From: Hyaloperonospora brassicae
Lineage: Eukaryota; Oomycota; Peronosporomycetes; Peronosporales; Peronosporaceae
Length of the DNA: 64,000 nucleotides
Reading direction: 5' to 3'
Assembly (NCBI GenBank): GCA_947650285.1
Contig: CANTFL010000289.1
Span: 92,766 to 156,765 of the forward strand
Under the pieces are notes generated by a model. The model did not search any database, was not told the DNA's origin, and saw nothing but the letters and a program-made list of their open reading frames with translations. Position 1 is the stretch's first letter, and each line of letters begins with the position of its first letter. Shown here in pieces: positions 1 to 12,299 of the stretch. The position numbers and the translations under genes were made by a program.

Positions 1-203
1 CCGGGCTGCTGAATCTGGAAGGTCAGATCCCACACGACCTGAGGGTCAATACGTCCAAAAATGTAGGACGCGGGTGGCCGACAATGACCAGAGAGGGTTC
101 GGCAACTCAACTGCGGTGGTTTTTAACAGACTATGCAGCAACTCCGTCTGACAGATACACCATGGTTTCGGAAACTTGCTAAGGAGGTAGTGACATACTC
201 GGT

Positions 204-740
204 ATGACCGCTACTTTTCTACAGCGGGAATTCTTTGTCATCCACTTTGAGATTGACAGCGAGAAGTGGAGGTGTCGAAAATATCACCCGACAAAGGTGC
301 AGCTGCGCGGTCGGGTATTGGACACGGCCAAGGAATGCCCTCAATCTATCATGGTTTGCATTGACGATCTGCAAGCGGCTAAAATTGAGATAACAGACAC
401 ATTGCCGTTAGTGCTCCGTTTCTGGGGGCGCCATTATTCGGCATTTCTACATACGGACAGCGCGGCAGACCTGACATCCCTGACGGATGACTATAACGGC
501 CAGAACGCAGAGCTATCACAGCATTCAAAGCTACTTGCGAGAGCTGACGCTAAACAATTGGCCAAACATGTGCAGGCTTCATCTGGTACTGGACGGGTTA
601 TGACCCATTTAACTAGCGCTAGCCAAACAACCTCGATAGTCGTGCACTCTGGCCAGGAAAAAACAGTCATGCGTTGGTATTGCGTTCTTCGTAGCCGACT
701 TCGGCTCCCGAGGTGGTCAGCGATGACCATATGGAAGTGA
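204..740 (+). pseudogene. N-terminal ORF of the LINE, unrecognised
   Basis: An open stretch of 178 codons in the position of a LINE first ORF or of the N-terminal part of the polyprotein. It has no zinc knuckle or other motif I can name, and nothing in it shows nucleic-acid binding. Its place upstream of the endonuclease on the same strand is the only reason to assign it to the LINE. It may equally be a fortuitous ORF in decayed sequence. Confidence 0.3.
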
Positions 741-1870
741 ATGTGTTGGCGCAAAAACAAGGCCTCTTCATCTCGCAGTCTGAAGCGGTTGACATGGACG
801 ACGACGGTGATTCCAGCTCCCTGGGGGCACCTAAATTAAAAAAGGCAGAGTCACGGTCATTCTTAAACAGTCCGAGATGGCTTCTCCAGACGGACGTATT
901 GATCGGGAGGAGCGGCCATCGGTTTGGTGTGCCTCAGGGTCTGAATGGCCGGTCACAGCTGAGACTTCATACCCTTTAGTTCATAGTGGAACGGAGGCGT
1001 GGCTACAAACGGTGCGAATGGAGCGGAATCTTCTGCTTCAACACGTGATACGCTTTGTCTTTCCATATGAATTACTAGCCAGCTCATCCGATCAGTTTCT
1101 TGTGCAGTGGACATCGAAGTGGTGACAGGAGTGCCTGCTATTGGGTATTTAAGCGTACTGCTCTGGATGAAGGAAACCACCACCTCACAATGGTTAGACC
1201 AATGGATTTCTCGCGCGCAGTGGGGGCAATCCTCATCTTCTCCCGCTCCCCTTATTGACAACGGGGATGACTGGAGGAAGCTACGAGACTGTAACTATGC
1301 CAAATATGAAATCTTAAGGCTCTGTGACCCGCGACAACGAATCCGTCTAAATTACCATCTACTTTGCGTTGATTTGTTTGACAAGGAGATACGTGTCATT
1401 GACGGGGGATGACGTACATCCGCTTACTCTCCCCGATAAACTACGCTGTCATGTTCACCTGCTACGACGAAACAGTCACTATCAAGAGGCGTATTACTCG
1501 TCGGATCATCACCGGGTGAATTGGCGAACGATCGTACATTTTTTCTCTACATCGTTGGCAACTGCGGAGACGCGGTTCCTTCTTGAATACTGAGGGCAGC
1601 TCACGGTTGCACCTTTCCTCCTGTCTTCGTAATTATTCATTGGAGGAAGTCGACGCATATGGACGTGCACGCTTGCTTCAGGATTGGACTACTTGCCCAA
1701 ACACTAACAAGGAAACAAATTAGCGACGGGTTGGTAATGAGGTAATAATTACTCAAAACGTGCGAGATTTCGAAGAAAACACCCGTGCTGGTTGGATGGC
1801 GGCTTGGCGACGACAGAATCCTGGACAACGTGTGTTGGCGTGGTGTATCCAATAAACGCACGTCCAAACA

Positions 1871-2545
1871 GTGGAGGAAGTGGCCAAACTGAGTGCCCAG
1901 TGGGTTCGCTTGTGGGGCCAGCACCTAAAGTCCAATGCTCCTCCATTGTCGTATTGGAGTACGGGCTCGTCAAGACACGCTGGCGTAGCAATTCTTTTAA
2001 CCCTGCACTCTGCTGTACACTCGTCGGTATGTCACCAGGATCGCTGGAGTACGCGCGCATTAAGTTTATCGACTGGAGACGCCCTCCTCGTCAATCTGTA
2101 TGCTCCCACATTACGGCCGGAACGCAAGGCCTTTTTCACCTCTCTATTATCTTGGAATCTGGACCCCATCAAAAAGATCATCTCAGGCGCCTTTAACTGT
2201 GTACAAAGTCCTCTTCTCGATCGTGCTGGACATCACCGCTCCAACAGGTCGGAAATTCCTGCCTTAGACACCGTCATTTCTCGGATCGGTTTGGCAGATT
2301 CAAGAGTGCTGAGAGACCTTGCGGATGACGACATAACTGACGATTTCGTGGATCATTTAACATATATGGTAGGTCAACGAGCCAGCCTAATCGATCGATT
2401 CTATGTCCCTGCTAATTGGGTGGACAGAGTTCAGTGGGTAGAGACGCTTGTCCCTTTTTACTATTCGGATCATCAGGAGTTGGTTCTGTGTTTAAGGGTT
2501 ATGAGCAGACCTCGTCGACAATTACGGAGTCGAGCAGTGGCTTAA
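1871..2545 (+). pseudogene. LINE endonuclease domain (APE type), catalytically damaged
   Basis: The 224-codon frame resembles the exonuclease/endonuclease/phosphatase fold that nicks target DNA for LINE insertion. Visible landmarks are VNLYAP near the middle, GAFNCVQ where the family has a GDFN motif, and the terminal SDH (YYSDHQEL). The Asp of GDFN is replaced by Ala, which should abolish metal-dependent cleavage. The N-terminal half of the domain is missing or lies out of frame upstream (about 1640-1870). The reverse transcriptase follows after about 600 bp of broken sequence, as in an intact element. Confidence 0.65.
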
Positions 2546-3109
2546 CCTACTTAATCATCCCGTCTCGCCCAAGTGATCGAGGAATTATTCAAGGAAATGG
2601 ATGGCATGGATATTGGTCAAGCTGCCTCTACGCTTACTTGGGACTTAGAGGTGGCCGAGTGCAAACGATGCATTCGCCGTGTAAGCAAGCGAGTGAAGCA
2701 GCGCCGTGCACGGCTCAGCCATAACTCAAAGCACCGCACACAACGGCGATTGTTCAATCGGCAACAATGGATTTCAAGTAACATGGAAGACTTACAGCAG
2801 TAGAATATTGTACGGCTAGGTCAACACCTCTTCAGATCGACAGACCGGTCAACAAGGATCTACAACCGAGTGTCTGATAGGGAACGCGGCCAACACGTCA
2901 CAGCCATACTGCAACAGCACGGTCCATCATGCACCAGAAACATGTACATAGTGGACAAATTCTCATCCGAATGGTCGCCAGTGCTCGGGGTCATTCATCA
3001 AAAACAGCCTCTTCACGGTTTAAACGCGGCCATTCAGCAATTCGTACACATTCCGACCGAGCGAGCAATTTCGAAGGGAAGCCAAAGCGGCTCTCTTAGC
3101 TGAATTTTC

Positions 3110-4371
3110 TGAAGCCGATGTTCTCACCGACATTGCAGGGCTTAGCCGTCAAAAATTCGCTGGTCCAGACGGTCTCAACAACGATTTTGTTAAGGATACG
3201 ACGGCTCTGATGGTACCCGCTCTTGTAAGGGTTAGCAATGAGATTATGACTGGCGCGGAACCTCCACCCTCTTTTCTAGAGGCCCTGATCATACCACTGA
3301 GGAAAAAAGGTTATTCGGCGGATGCGATGGTTTACCGACCTATTGCCTTGCTCCAATCGAGTCCAAGATATTAACCAAGGTTTTAGCGACCCGATTACAA
3401 CGTGTGTTGCCCACAATTATTGGTGTTTCGAAGCAAGGTTTCGTCCACGGCAGGCAGATGCATAAATTAGTGATGATGATGCTTTCTCAATAAGCGACAG
3501 CTACAACGGACGACACCCTGACAGCCATGAATATTAGGGTCATTCTCTTGCTGGATTTTTGTTAAGCCTATGACACTGTTGACAGGGAATTTCTCTGCGA
3601 GGCTCTAACGACATTTGGATTTTCTGAGCGATACGTACAGCTAATTCGTCGGCTTTACACATGAGTCAACGCGACCTTTTTAGTCAACGGAGAAAAATCC
3701 GACCCATTCTCAGTGGTATCGGGTATTCGTCAAGGCTGCCCTCTCCCCCCTCTGCTTTCTTAATCGTAATGGAGTTATTGGGCATCGCAATACAACAATC
3801 GCCCGTCTTGCGAGGGATTCCGATACCAGGGGGCACAGGGGGTCGGCATACGTTTTCAGCGTTTTTGTATGACTCAACGGTTTTTCTAGATAAAGCGTGT
3901 CAGCTTGACCAGGCGCTCGGGATAGTATCTCACTTTGGAGATTTGTCTAGGCTGGTAGCTCAGCCGGCCAAGATCAAGCTGATTTTTATTAACAAAGGGG
4001 TGCGCTTACAGACGTTGCGTGGCATATTGGTACTTCAAACAGTGGATACAGTGCGGTACTTGGGCTATGAAGTAGGTACAGGCGACCCACAACATTATAA
4101 TTGGGCGCTTCGCATCATGAAGATTCAACGACGATTTTTCACGGCTTCCACGATTGATACAAGCGTGGAGAATCGCGTGATGGTATTAAATTCCACCATC
4201 CCACTGGAGATTCTGTTTACGGCTGCGGTTTTCGAAATTCCTGACTGGGAGATCAGGGGCGTACAAAATTTGTATAACTATTTCTGTGGGCACACGCAAC
4301 CACCACAGAAGCGGTCCGTCACAAGATCAATCCGTGTCTCCTCTTTACTCCGACTACGGACGGGGGAGTAG
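3110..4371 (+). pseudogene. LINE reverse transcriptase, broken
   Basis: Reading across frames gives successive LINE RT blocks: FAGPDGL with a following NDF near 3160, YRPIALL near 3330, a DFC*AYDTVDREFL block near 3560, then an open frame from 3661 with [11 protein letters not shown] near 3720 and FSAFLYDSTVFL near 3860. The last is the catalytic box, in which the Asp pair is spoiled (LYDS). Stops sit at several conserved positions. The domain would have copied the element RNA at the nicked target. Identity as RT is clear from motif order; the mutated box shows it cannot work now. Confidence 0.75.
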
Positions 4372-5716
4372 GGCTAGCTTCAATAGAGGTTGCTATTAAA
4401 ACACAGCGCACCAAACACGCTCCCCGGTGGCTCACACAAGCTCACGACAAGTATTTTGGAGCGTGGCGTTTTTGGGCTTATCAGGGTCAGCCGACTACTT
4501 CAGCACTTGTTTTGCACGAACGGCCGCGGTCAGGGGGGTGGTCAATCTCTTTGTCAAAGCCTGCCAAAACTTTATTCATAGCGGATATTGACAAGCTTCT
4601 GGAGCCTACAGACGACCAATTATGCCTGTTTGGAGATCGGGTACGTGCGTACACACCAACTCTACTTGCCGGTGCAGGTAGCTGGTGGAAAGAGGATGAA
4701 TGGGTTCTGTCTTATTACTCGACTTTTTCTGAAGCATTATCACATGGATCACCACTTGAAATCTATTCATCAATTCTGGGGGACGCTTGGATGGAGCAAG
4801 AATCCATATATCCGGGATGCACGGGGCAGGCAGTTGCTCGGCTATACGTATGATCGGATTGTACCATGCACCATCTCGGCTTGCGTAATAGGCGGACGGG
4901 GCCGTTCGAGTTTATCTTCAGCATACCACTTTCCGGACAGCACGTCACCAATCATTCGCACCCCAAGCTACGACGATGGGCAACAGCGATATTGCTGGCA
5001 TTCGCACCTTTTCGTATCGGGACTGATGTAGCGCTCCAGCCTCGGTTGACACTTCGGCACGCTACTCCTTTTCGGCATGACTATGACTGGTCCTCCGAAT
5101 GTCGGGGTTGTATATTTGGAGTGAGGAGGGGTCACAAGGTCCCATAGGAAGCTAGGATCCACCTGACGCAGGCGGCCGACGGGTTTCGTTGGGTTTTCAC
5201 AACCAGGATTTCTGAACTAGTGACGAGTAGTGAAGTGGAAAGGTCAATATGGATTGAACAACTTCAGCAGAACGGCGTAGTGTTTAACGCTCATCTTCGA
5301 CATCATCGGTTTCCATGAGCGGTCGCAGATGAGGTGTCAAATGCATCCATTCGCACAACAATTTCTTGTCTGTCATATAAGCTTCACAAACACCAGCTTG
5401 CTGTGGCATTACGACCACTGATGCAGCGTCTGGAAGCTGCCACCAGAACGGAACGATGACAGCGAGCTGTAGCGCATCAGAGACCGTCTCAAATTTGGCA
5501 CCATGCACATGGGCTCACAGAATACCAGGTGTGGACTTGCTATCGTATAGCAACCATGCAGCTCAACCCCACCATGAGAACCTTAACGACGACAATAGTT
5601 GTCGTGCACATCAAGCATGTTGAGGGGTTCAAGAAACACAGCCCCACATATTCTGGTATTGCCCGAAGGCGCGTTCGTGTTGGGCAAAATTAATTGGTCA
5701 TTGGACCGGTGAAACT

Positions 5717-6115
5717 GTGGCAGACCTGTTTGGTACTTGTCAATATCTCGGCAGTGCCAATCGTCAAGCCCCAGCGATCTCACCACGGTTGAGACAACGG
5801 TTGCTTAAACGATTCACGGAAGACGCAGCGGCAGGGGTCCGCGTCTGGAAACGGATTTGGTTTCTCTTGAGTACCATGTGCCTCATTCACTTATGGCAGG
5901 AGCGAGACGATGCGGTGTTCAGGGGACTGCTGACCACGACATCGCATAGTGTCACCCGTTTTTGGGAGTCAGGGACACGTCAACTCAAGATCTGGCTTAA
6001 CGCGAACACCGAGGTATCAGTACTGTCGTCCAAGGGGCTCTCTTGCATGCCAATATCGAAATTTTTACCCAAGCACCCCGAGACATCGGGGCTTCTCCGG
6101 GTAATAGTCACGTAA
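5717..6115 (+). pseudogene. C-terminal region of LINE polyprotein
   Basis: A 132-codon frame with a Trp-rich patch (VWKRIWFLLSTMCLIHLWQERDD) like the region after the RT in many LINE polyproteins, where a zinc-binding segment lies. Upstream, about 4390-5700, are scattered frames on the same strand that probably belong to the same tail but share no uninterrupted frame. No poly-A follows. Confidence 0.4.
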
Positions 6116-6116
6116 C

Positions 6117-7317
6117 TCTTCCGGATCCGGACTTGATTTCCTGGCTCAGAAGCTTTCAGACATTTGTACAGAATCACATGTTGATAGACCGTCATGAAAT
6201 CTTTCTCTTTTGTTTACATCTGGCGACAATTTGTGCCCATTTTATGACAAAAATAGGAAAGATTTATGCCTTATTGTGAATGCTAGATTTGCGGATAGTA
6301 TTCAAAAATCTTACCTTCAAACGTGATATTCGGCAGCAGTTAACAACACGCTGCGCTTGACTAATGCAAGCAACCGATCGAGCTATGAAATCCACCAGTT
6401 AGTTCTAGACGCGTGTTATGGTGACGAGCCAGTATTCAAGCCTATGTGTTTGCTTTTCAATGTCGTAAAAAGTATGTTTCAGAGATATATATGTATGTTT
6501 ACCACTTCTACGCTCTAATAAATTCTCTTTCTTGATTTCCTCTGATCTTACCTAATTCAGATATCTTTGCTTCCTCTGCACGTTACCATAGACGTGAGTT
6601 GTACTCGGTGTGAGTGGTTCATCAATTGACTAGGTACGTGTGCCGTGTAATGTACCACGAATATAGATTAGTCTCGCTTCAGCCACCAATGGTGCCCTCA
6701 GGTTTGCGTTATTAGAGGGTAAATACTTACCGTATCGAATACTCAGGATGTTTCTTTGTGGAACAAAATACGTTTGCATTTTGTTCGATACAAGATGCGT
6801 ACCTTGTTACGGCGTCTGTGATCACGAAAGTTAAAATTTTTGTGAAGGCATACACCTGTAGCACTAGATGCGGTCGATTCTCCGACAAGTAGAATACCTT
6901 TGAGCGAGAACTAGAAGCTCCGTTAGCGAAACAGACGCGATTTGTTCCTCTGGCGTAGAGGATGGCATTGCTCCGCTACATGCGATCTCGTAGCACCTGC
7001 CTACACTGTCAAACGTGAGGAATGCTTACGAAACCATCAGTTTAAGCGTGGGGGCCCATCATCGGATAGCAGATAGTGTTCCGTAGAGAGATCAGGTACT
7101 CATCCACATAGAAATGGTGTCTGATGATAGCTTGCACGCTACGTGTAAGATGGTCAATCTCTTACATGTCATTTGCAAGAATTGCGCCAATGTGTACATA
7201 TTATCTTTATAAAAAATATCTAGCAATACTACTCGTGCGTGCAAATACTGCTGAAACGTTACCTTTCGAGGTATTATTCGGTATAGCTTTTCTTATTTGG
7301 TCCATATAGGCCATGAT
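6117..7317. other. Unassigned spacer
   Basis: About 1.2 kb between the LINE relic and the first LTR fragment. I see no frame with a recognisable domain, no tRNA and no terminal repeat. Probably old decayed repeat sequence. Confidence 0.5.
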
Positions 7318-7567
7318 GTATTAACCGAATTAATCAACAATTGCTGCTAGACGCCGCAATGGGAGGTGATTGAGATTATGCATTGAAAGTTTGTACTTCA
7401 TTATAGTGTCAGTGCTAAAGAACGTGCATTAAATGGGCTCACCTCTATCAATTATGTATCTTGTGAGCATAAACCCATTTATTACAACTCTTACTCAGAT
7501 CTTTAACTTTCTCTGCACGTACAATGCACATGTAGTTTTGGGAGCGTACACCCTTATACTGTTACCG
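7318..7567 (+). repeat. Degenerate LTR fragment of the A/B Gypsy lineage
   Basis: Contains a recognisable copy of the LTR core block (about 7338-7372: AATTGCTGCTAGACG, then CGCAATGGGAGGTGA), and ends near an ACTGTTAC that resembles the LTR 3' end. The LTR 5' part is not recognisable. It is separated from the complete element A by about 135 bp, so it is an older relic. Boundaries are approximate. Confidence 0.55.
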
Positions 7568-7702
7568 TAAAGGGCCTACCAGCTATCCAGTGATATTTGT
7601 GGCTCGTAAGACGTTGTTTACCAACCTGTACTGCCTCCACATCTTATACTGTATAGATCCATGGTCTGGATAACTAAAAAGAGCGGGATGCAAGGCTCGA
7701 CC

Positions 7703-8162
7703 TGTAACGGGGTGAGTCCGTTACATAAAGTTGATACGAAGGTACCAATTTTTGGTACTATCGATTTCGATAATACTCAATCAACATCACTCGAGAAGAG
7801 GTGATGTTGGCGGAATATTACTCCCGAGATTAATATTCGTGGGTGCTCCACTTTTGGTTCATGTCCTTACATTAACCAAATTAACCACCAATCGCTGCTA
7901 GACGCGCACAATGGGTGGTGAGCAAGAGACCCACACAGGAGACGGTAGTTTGATATAGTTAGATCAGGACAAAAGATGATTCACAAAAGAAACATAACTG
8001 TGTTAAATAATAGTTCAGCTTTTCCTCAGACATGTCCTTCGTGTTCTGTTTGCTTCGGTTGCGAGTCCTCACCACATGTACGAGACGTCAAATGCATGCA
8101 GCCTTGTGTAGAGTCTACACAAGGTCTCGCCAGTCATCTGGAAAGAATCGTGCCCTGTTACG
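7703..8162 (+). repeat. 5' LTR of Gypsy A
   Basis: 460 bp, TG at the start; the final CA has become CG. It opens with an inverted repeat (TGTAACGG/CCGTTACA) and contains a series of hairpins, among them 7756-7775 and the near-perfect palindrome 8102-8124 (CCTTGTGTAGA / TCTACACAAGG). The conserved LTR core lies around 7890-7922. It would carry the promoter and the polyadenylation site of the element; I did not identify a TATA box with confidence. Confidence 0.92.
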
Positions 8163-8164
8163 CC

Positions 8165-8173
8165 TGGTAGCAC
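8165..8173 (+). other. Primer-binding site of Gypsy A (initiator tRNA-Met type)
   Basis: TGGTAGCAC begins 2 bp after the LTR. It is complementary to a tRNA 3' end reading GTGCTACCA, which resembles the CUACCA end of eukaryotic initiator tRNA-Met. Element B has the same site at 36261. The tRNA identity is an inference from the family pattern. Confidence 0.7.
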
Positions 8174-8212
8174 TTTGTAGCTCTTCCAGCGACCAAAAAA
8201 ACCTCATCTAAC

Positions 8213-9364
8213 ATGAAAATGTTAGATGACGAGGAAAGCTTTCACGCCACGCGTGAAGACTTTAACCATATGACTGACCTCGAATAGAGGGCGATAGGAC
8301 GTATGAGTTCTACCGTAGGCGAAATCGTCATTAGCGCCATGTTGGAGTCTCTTGACAGATACCAACATCATGTTGCTATATCTAGATTCATTCAAAATGA
8401 ACCTGTCGCCGAACGAGAGAAATTAGCCTTGCTTCACCAGCAAGGCTCTCAACAGGCCGAGCAGTTAAAAGAACTCGGGGCTCAACAGACAGAGCCGTTG
8501 AGACGGCAGCAATTTAATGCTGCTGTGAGCGGGACGACACACACGCGTCGTCCCGAAATCTTGAAGGTTGACATTTCCAGGTACAGAGGAGTCGAGGAAG
8601 ACTCCCTGTTGTCATGGTTCGTCAAACTCGACCGAGCCATAAAATCACGTCGCATCGACGATGAGCAAATGAAGCTCATATTTGCTCAGACCCACTTGTC
8701 GCGACGTGCCAAGACTTGGGCCTTAGGGCTGGATAAGCGACCCATACGTTTTTGAGTCGCTAGAAGCCTTTAAGACCCGGCCCGAACAAATGTTTGAACC
8801 TCCACGGGATGAGTTCAGGAATCGATCAGAGCTCCTGTAAGTTAAACAGGGAAAGAGTGATGTGCGCGCTTACGCTCAGAATATACGACTCCTCGCGATT
8901 AGTATAACTGCTAATCCTGTACATGATCACACGTTGATTACTGTGTTCGTAATAGGGCTCGCAGAAGGGCCCGTTAGGAGTTACCTGTTCCGCTTAGAGT
9001 TGGATACGCTTGAAAAAGCAATCTCAGCTGCGGAACAGGAGGACTTTAGCATGATACAGGCTCATGCTAGCTCGAGACCTTATCGTCCACCGAGACGACA
9101 AGAGGCCAAGGTTCAAAACCAATGAACCTCGGTTATGTTGAGAGCGAGAGACCTCGATCTTTAAACAACAAGCGATTGAAGAAGTGCAATCTCTGTCAGA
9201 AATCAGGACACTAAGGTTACGAGTGTAGTACCCCTCGCCCAATATCAATCAGTACTGAGCGAAAAGATCGACAATTTGCCAAAAAGGGCAATGCGTTAGG
9301 GTCCAACGTTGTTGCGAAGCCGCAATTGCGAAGTGGACGATCAAAATATGGCCGAGGTCAGTAG
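8213..9364 (+). pseudogene. gag of Gypsy A
   Basis: Starts at ATG 8213 by alignment with gag of element B. A TAG at 8286-8288 interrupts it almost at once, then long stretches remain (8303-8755 and 8862-9125) in different frames. Blocks shared with B include ISAMLESLD, LLHQQGSQ and EGPVRSYLFRLEL. A zinc knuckle (CNLCQKSGH with a later C) sits near 9185, with a stop inside it. The gag frame ends at TAG 9362-9364, within the stem-loop that follows the frameshift site. It would form the particle and bind RNA. Confidence 0.85.
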
Positions 9365-9386
9365 GGGCGGAGCGCCCTAATGATCT
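9342..9386 (+). promoter_or_regulatory. Decayed gag/pro frameshift signal of Gypsy A
   Basis: At the place of the B signal the gag frame reads TCA AAA TAT, so the slippery heptamer A_AAA_AAT of B has lost one A (A_AAA_TAT). The following stem survives in part: GGGCG (9365-9369) with CGCCC (9373-9377), and outer pairs including A9355-T9386 where B has G-C. The protease frame is again -1 relative to gag. Confidence 0.5.
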
Positions 9387-9790
9387 AGCAACCTCTAGCA
9401 AATTTGCAAATCTTTTGACGAAAGTTGCTCAAGATACACAAGCATTGTGTGTCTTTGCACCTGGTGATGAGGTATCACTCATCACCTTGAAGTTGCAAAA
9501 GACAAAGGATTTGTCACATCGTGCTCTAGTTGACTGTTAGATATCGAACAATCTTGTTCATCTTCAGTCATTAGAGAGTCGTAGGCTCAAGTTCGTTGAG
9601 CGCGATAGTCCTCTCACGAGGGATGACGGTGCGCCTTGCCCCAGACGCATCGATAACCATTTTAAAACGTGTAGTGGGAATCCACTTTACGTCTGAGGGC
9701 GAACAGTACGATGATGAATTCATCGTAACGGATCTGGATGACAAGTTTGATATCATCCTGCGATAACCTGGGCTCAGAAGGTAAGAGCCA
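9365..9790 (+). pseudogene. Aspartic protease of Gypsy A
   Basis: In the -1 frame after gag. It matches the protease of B through FAPGDEVSLITLK near 9450 and the active-site neighbourhood ALVDC followed by a stop and SNNLV near 9525-9550 (B reads LVDCGASNNFV). The catalytic triad is lost here through the stop. The frame continues as DDKFDIILR into the linker, with further stops. It would process the polyprotein. Confidence 0.75.
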
Positions 9791-10304
9791 AGGGTGATCT
9801 GGCAGCATCGATCCGTGAAGATGCCTGCCGCTCGTTCATCAGGTGGCCATCTGATAAACGTCTTGGAGCGTTCACAAATGTGTGGATGTACTGCGAGTAA
9901 GTGAGATGGCCTCACTTTCGGTACGGTCGTTAGCACGACTGCAAAAGACCTCAGTGTAGTTGATCACTACAATGTGTAGTGAGCTCCTGGCGGCTGTACA
10001 GAAGTACAGGCAGCGCCGAAGGTCCACCACTCGAATGAGTCGAGTGAACCGGGACATGGATGAATGCCGAGCGATCAACATCCTAGGACGAGCAAACCGA
10101 TTGTCCAGAAGCGGCCTCACGTTTATGATAGGTCGACTGGAGAGTCGACCGTAGACAATCGGGACCTGAATGTGGTTGCACGGCCACAGTCAGAAGCCGT
10201 AGAGGGAATAAGTCCCCCACGTACTTGAGGAAGAAATTCCTCGAGCATCACTTGCTGAGAAATTAGGCTTTCAACAACCGGAGCGGGCAAGACATCAGCA
10301 GACT

Positions 10305-12093
10305 GTGGATTCAAGTTTACAGGAAGAAACCGAGACGTTGGCCGATTTGGTCAATGACGGATCAAGCGTAGGCGCGTATACGCTTGACCTGATTGTGCTT
10401 CCGAAGTTAACTTCGGAGATAACTCAATTGCCAACGCTAGAATCGAAACGGGTTTTGCGTGATCTGCGTAGTGGCAAGGTCAAGCAGATCTGCATACTCG
10501 TCACAGAGGATGAGCATGTGACCGATATTTGGTCGGCAATGTTGTTTGATAAGAACGATCGAGTTCTAATCAGCTCATCGATGGACGAAAGTGTACTCGA
10601 TGAGAAGACTCGGATTGAACGATACACGTCTCAATCCTGGGAGTCACTTCAGGCAAATCCTTTGTATAAGGATTTGTTCGAATTCAGGGATGTATTCCCT
10701 GAATCAGTACCATGCGAGTTGCCTAAGGATAAAGGCATTTGACACGAAACCGAGCTCAAACCGGGCTCGAAGTATTGTGTCATGAAGCAGTGGCCACTGC
10801 CTCGTGAACAAGTACTAGTGATTGACACGTTCTTTGTCGGTCATTTTGTAGCGGTTCATGTGAGGGAATCAAATTCCCCTTACACCTAAACGACCTTCTG
10901 TTTGAGGAAGGCCACAGAAGGATGGCGGATAGTGCACGCATTCAACAAATTGAATGCTGAAACGGTACCGGCTCAAACGCCGATACCGAGGAAGGACGTA
11001 ATCATAGATGGTATGTCAAAGAGTACCATCTCTTCGTCCACGAATCTGATGGACGGATTCTATCAGATCCTCATGCGTGAACGGGGTGTTCCGTACACAG
11101 CAGTGAGCACCCCCAGTGGTGTGCTGTGGGAGTGGCTAGTGATTACACAGGGGTATAGCAATTCCCCTGCAACATTCAACAGATGTGTAACAGATCTGTT
11201 GAAACAGATGCGAGGATTTTGCACCTAGTTACTTCGACGATGTGTTCGTCCATAGCCGGGCTATGAACGGGAAGACGGACGTGGTAGTTCACAGAACACA
11301 CGTTCGTCAGGTTCTTCAACTTATGCGCAAGCATAAGTTGTACGCAAACCTCAAGAAGTGTATATACGCGTCTAGAGAAATACCGCTCTTTGGGTGCATC
11401 GTGGGTAAGCGCGGCCTGCGCTCTGATCCCGAGCAGATCGGGGTGATCACCGACTGGCCTGCGCCAGTCGATGTCTAGGGACTTCGTAAGTTCCTTGGAC
11501 TCGCGGCGTACTTGCACAAGTACTCGCGCAACTACGACGAGATGACCGTGCATCTTTCTTGTTTACTCAAGGAAAAGGTGAAGTTGTCATGGAACGCTGA
11601 CTATCAGCGCGCTTTGAAGGGATCACGAAAAGTTTAATGCAATCGCCCGTACCGGCGATTGTGGATCAGGACACACCATTTCATGTGGTCCGTGACGCCA
11701 GAGATTTTGCAATCGGCTGTGCGTTGATGCAATTTGACACAGATGGCGCGGAGCGCGTCATCTGCTATCAATCGCGTCAGCTGCAAGCAGATAAACGCAA
11801 ATATTTAGTGCATGAAAAGGAACACCTTGCCTTTAAATGTGCACTGGCTAAGTTCTGCGTCTATCTCACTTTAGAACGATAAATCATCGTCTACATGGAC
11901 CATGAGTCTTTACGCACAGCCGTGAATAGACCACACCACGCGCAAAAAATGTCGAAGTGGCGATCTTTCTTCGCGAAGTATAACTTTGTCGTGGAGTATA
12001 AATCAAAACGACCGTCGTCGTCAAAGATTCGCGCTCGCGTCGGCTCGGTTTTGAGCCGGCTGCGCAAGTCAACAGTCAGGTCAAGCCCACTGT
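10305..12093 (+). pseudogene. Reverse transcriptase and RNase H of Gypsy A
   Basis: A linker frame (10305-10742) matches B closely. RT frames follow at 10902-11228 and 11242-11478, with FYQILMRERG, WEWLVITQG and the catalytic box YFDDVFVHS near 11230 in an adjacent frame, so both catalytic Asp are kept though the frame is not. The RNase H starts near 11637 with VVRDARDFAIGCALMQ, in which the first catalytic Asp (B: VVCDASDF) is shifted to an RDARD context. Several in-frame stops (for example near 11476 and 11881) and shifts break the chain. Confidence 0.85.
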
Positions 12094-12299
12094 TGTGATG
12101 CTATCAGTTAGAGCGCCGTCTTCGGCTTTACTCGATGACGAGCAAAAGGCATACGCAGGAGATCAGGATTTCCTACAATTGATCAAAAACTTTGAGAATA
12201 CATCGCGGAAATCATTGGTAAATTTGCCAGTACTATACCGTTCCTCTTTTTTCAGTACACGATTTGCAACGAATTGCCGTACTATACCGGGTGTCGTCG

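Larger units (their letters stand above)
1..6116 (+). mobile_element. Decayed LINE (non-LTR) retrotransposon, left end outside window
   Basis: Domains appear in the order expected for an APE-type LINE on the + strand: an N-terminal unrecognised region (204-740), the C-terminal half of an apurinic endonuclease (1871-2545), a reverse transcriptase (about 3110-4371) and a C-terminal region (5717-6115). Each is broken by stops and frame changes, and catalytic residues are mutated, so the element is dead. No poly-A tail, terminal repeat or target duplication is visible, so the right boundary is where similarity fades. The 5' end probably lies upstream of the window. Lineage within LINEs cannot be fixed by eye. 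Confidence 0.75.
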
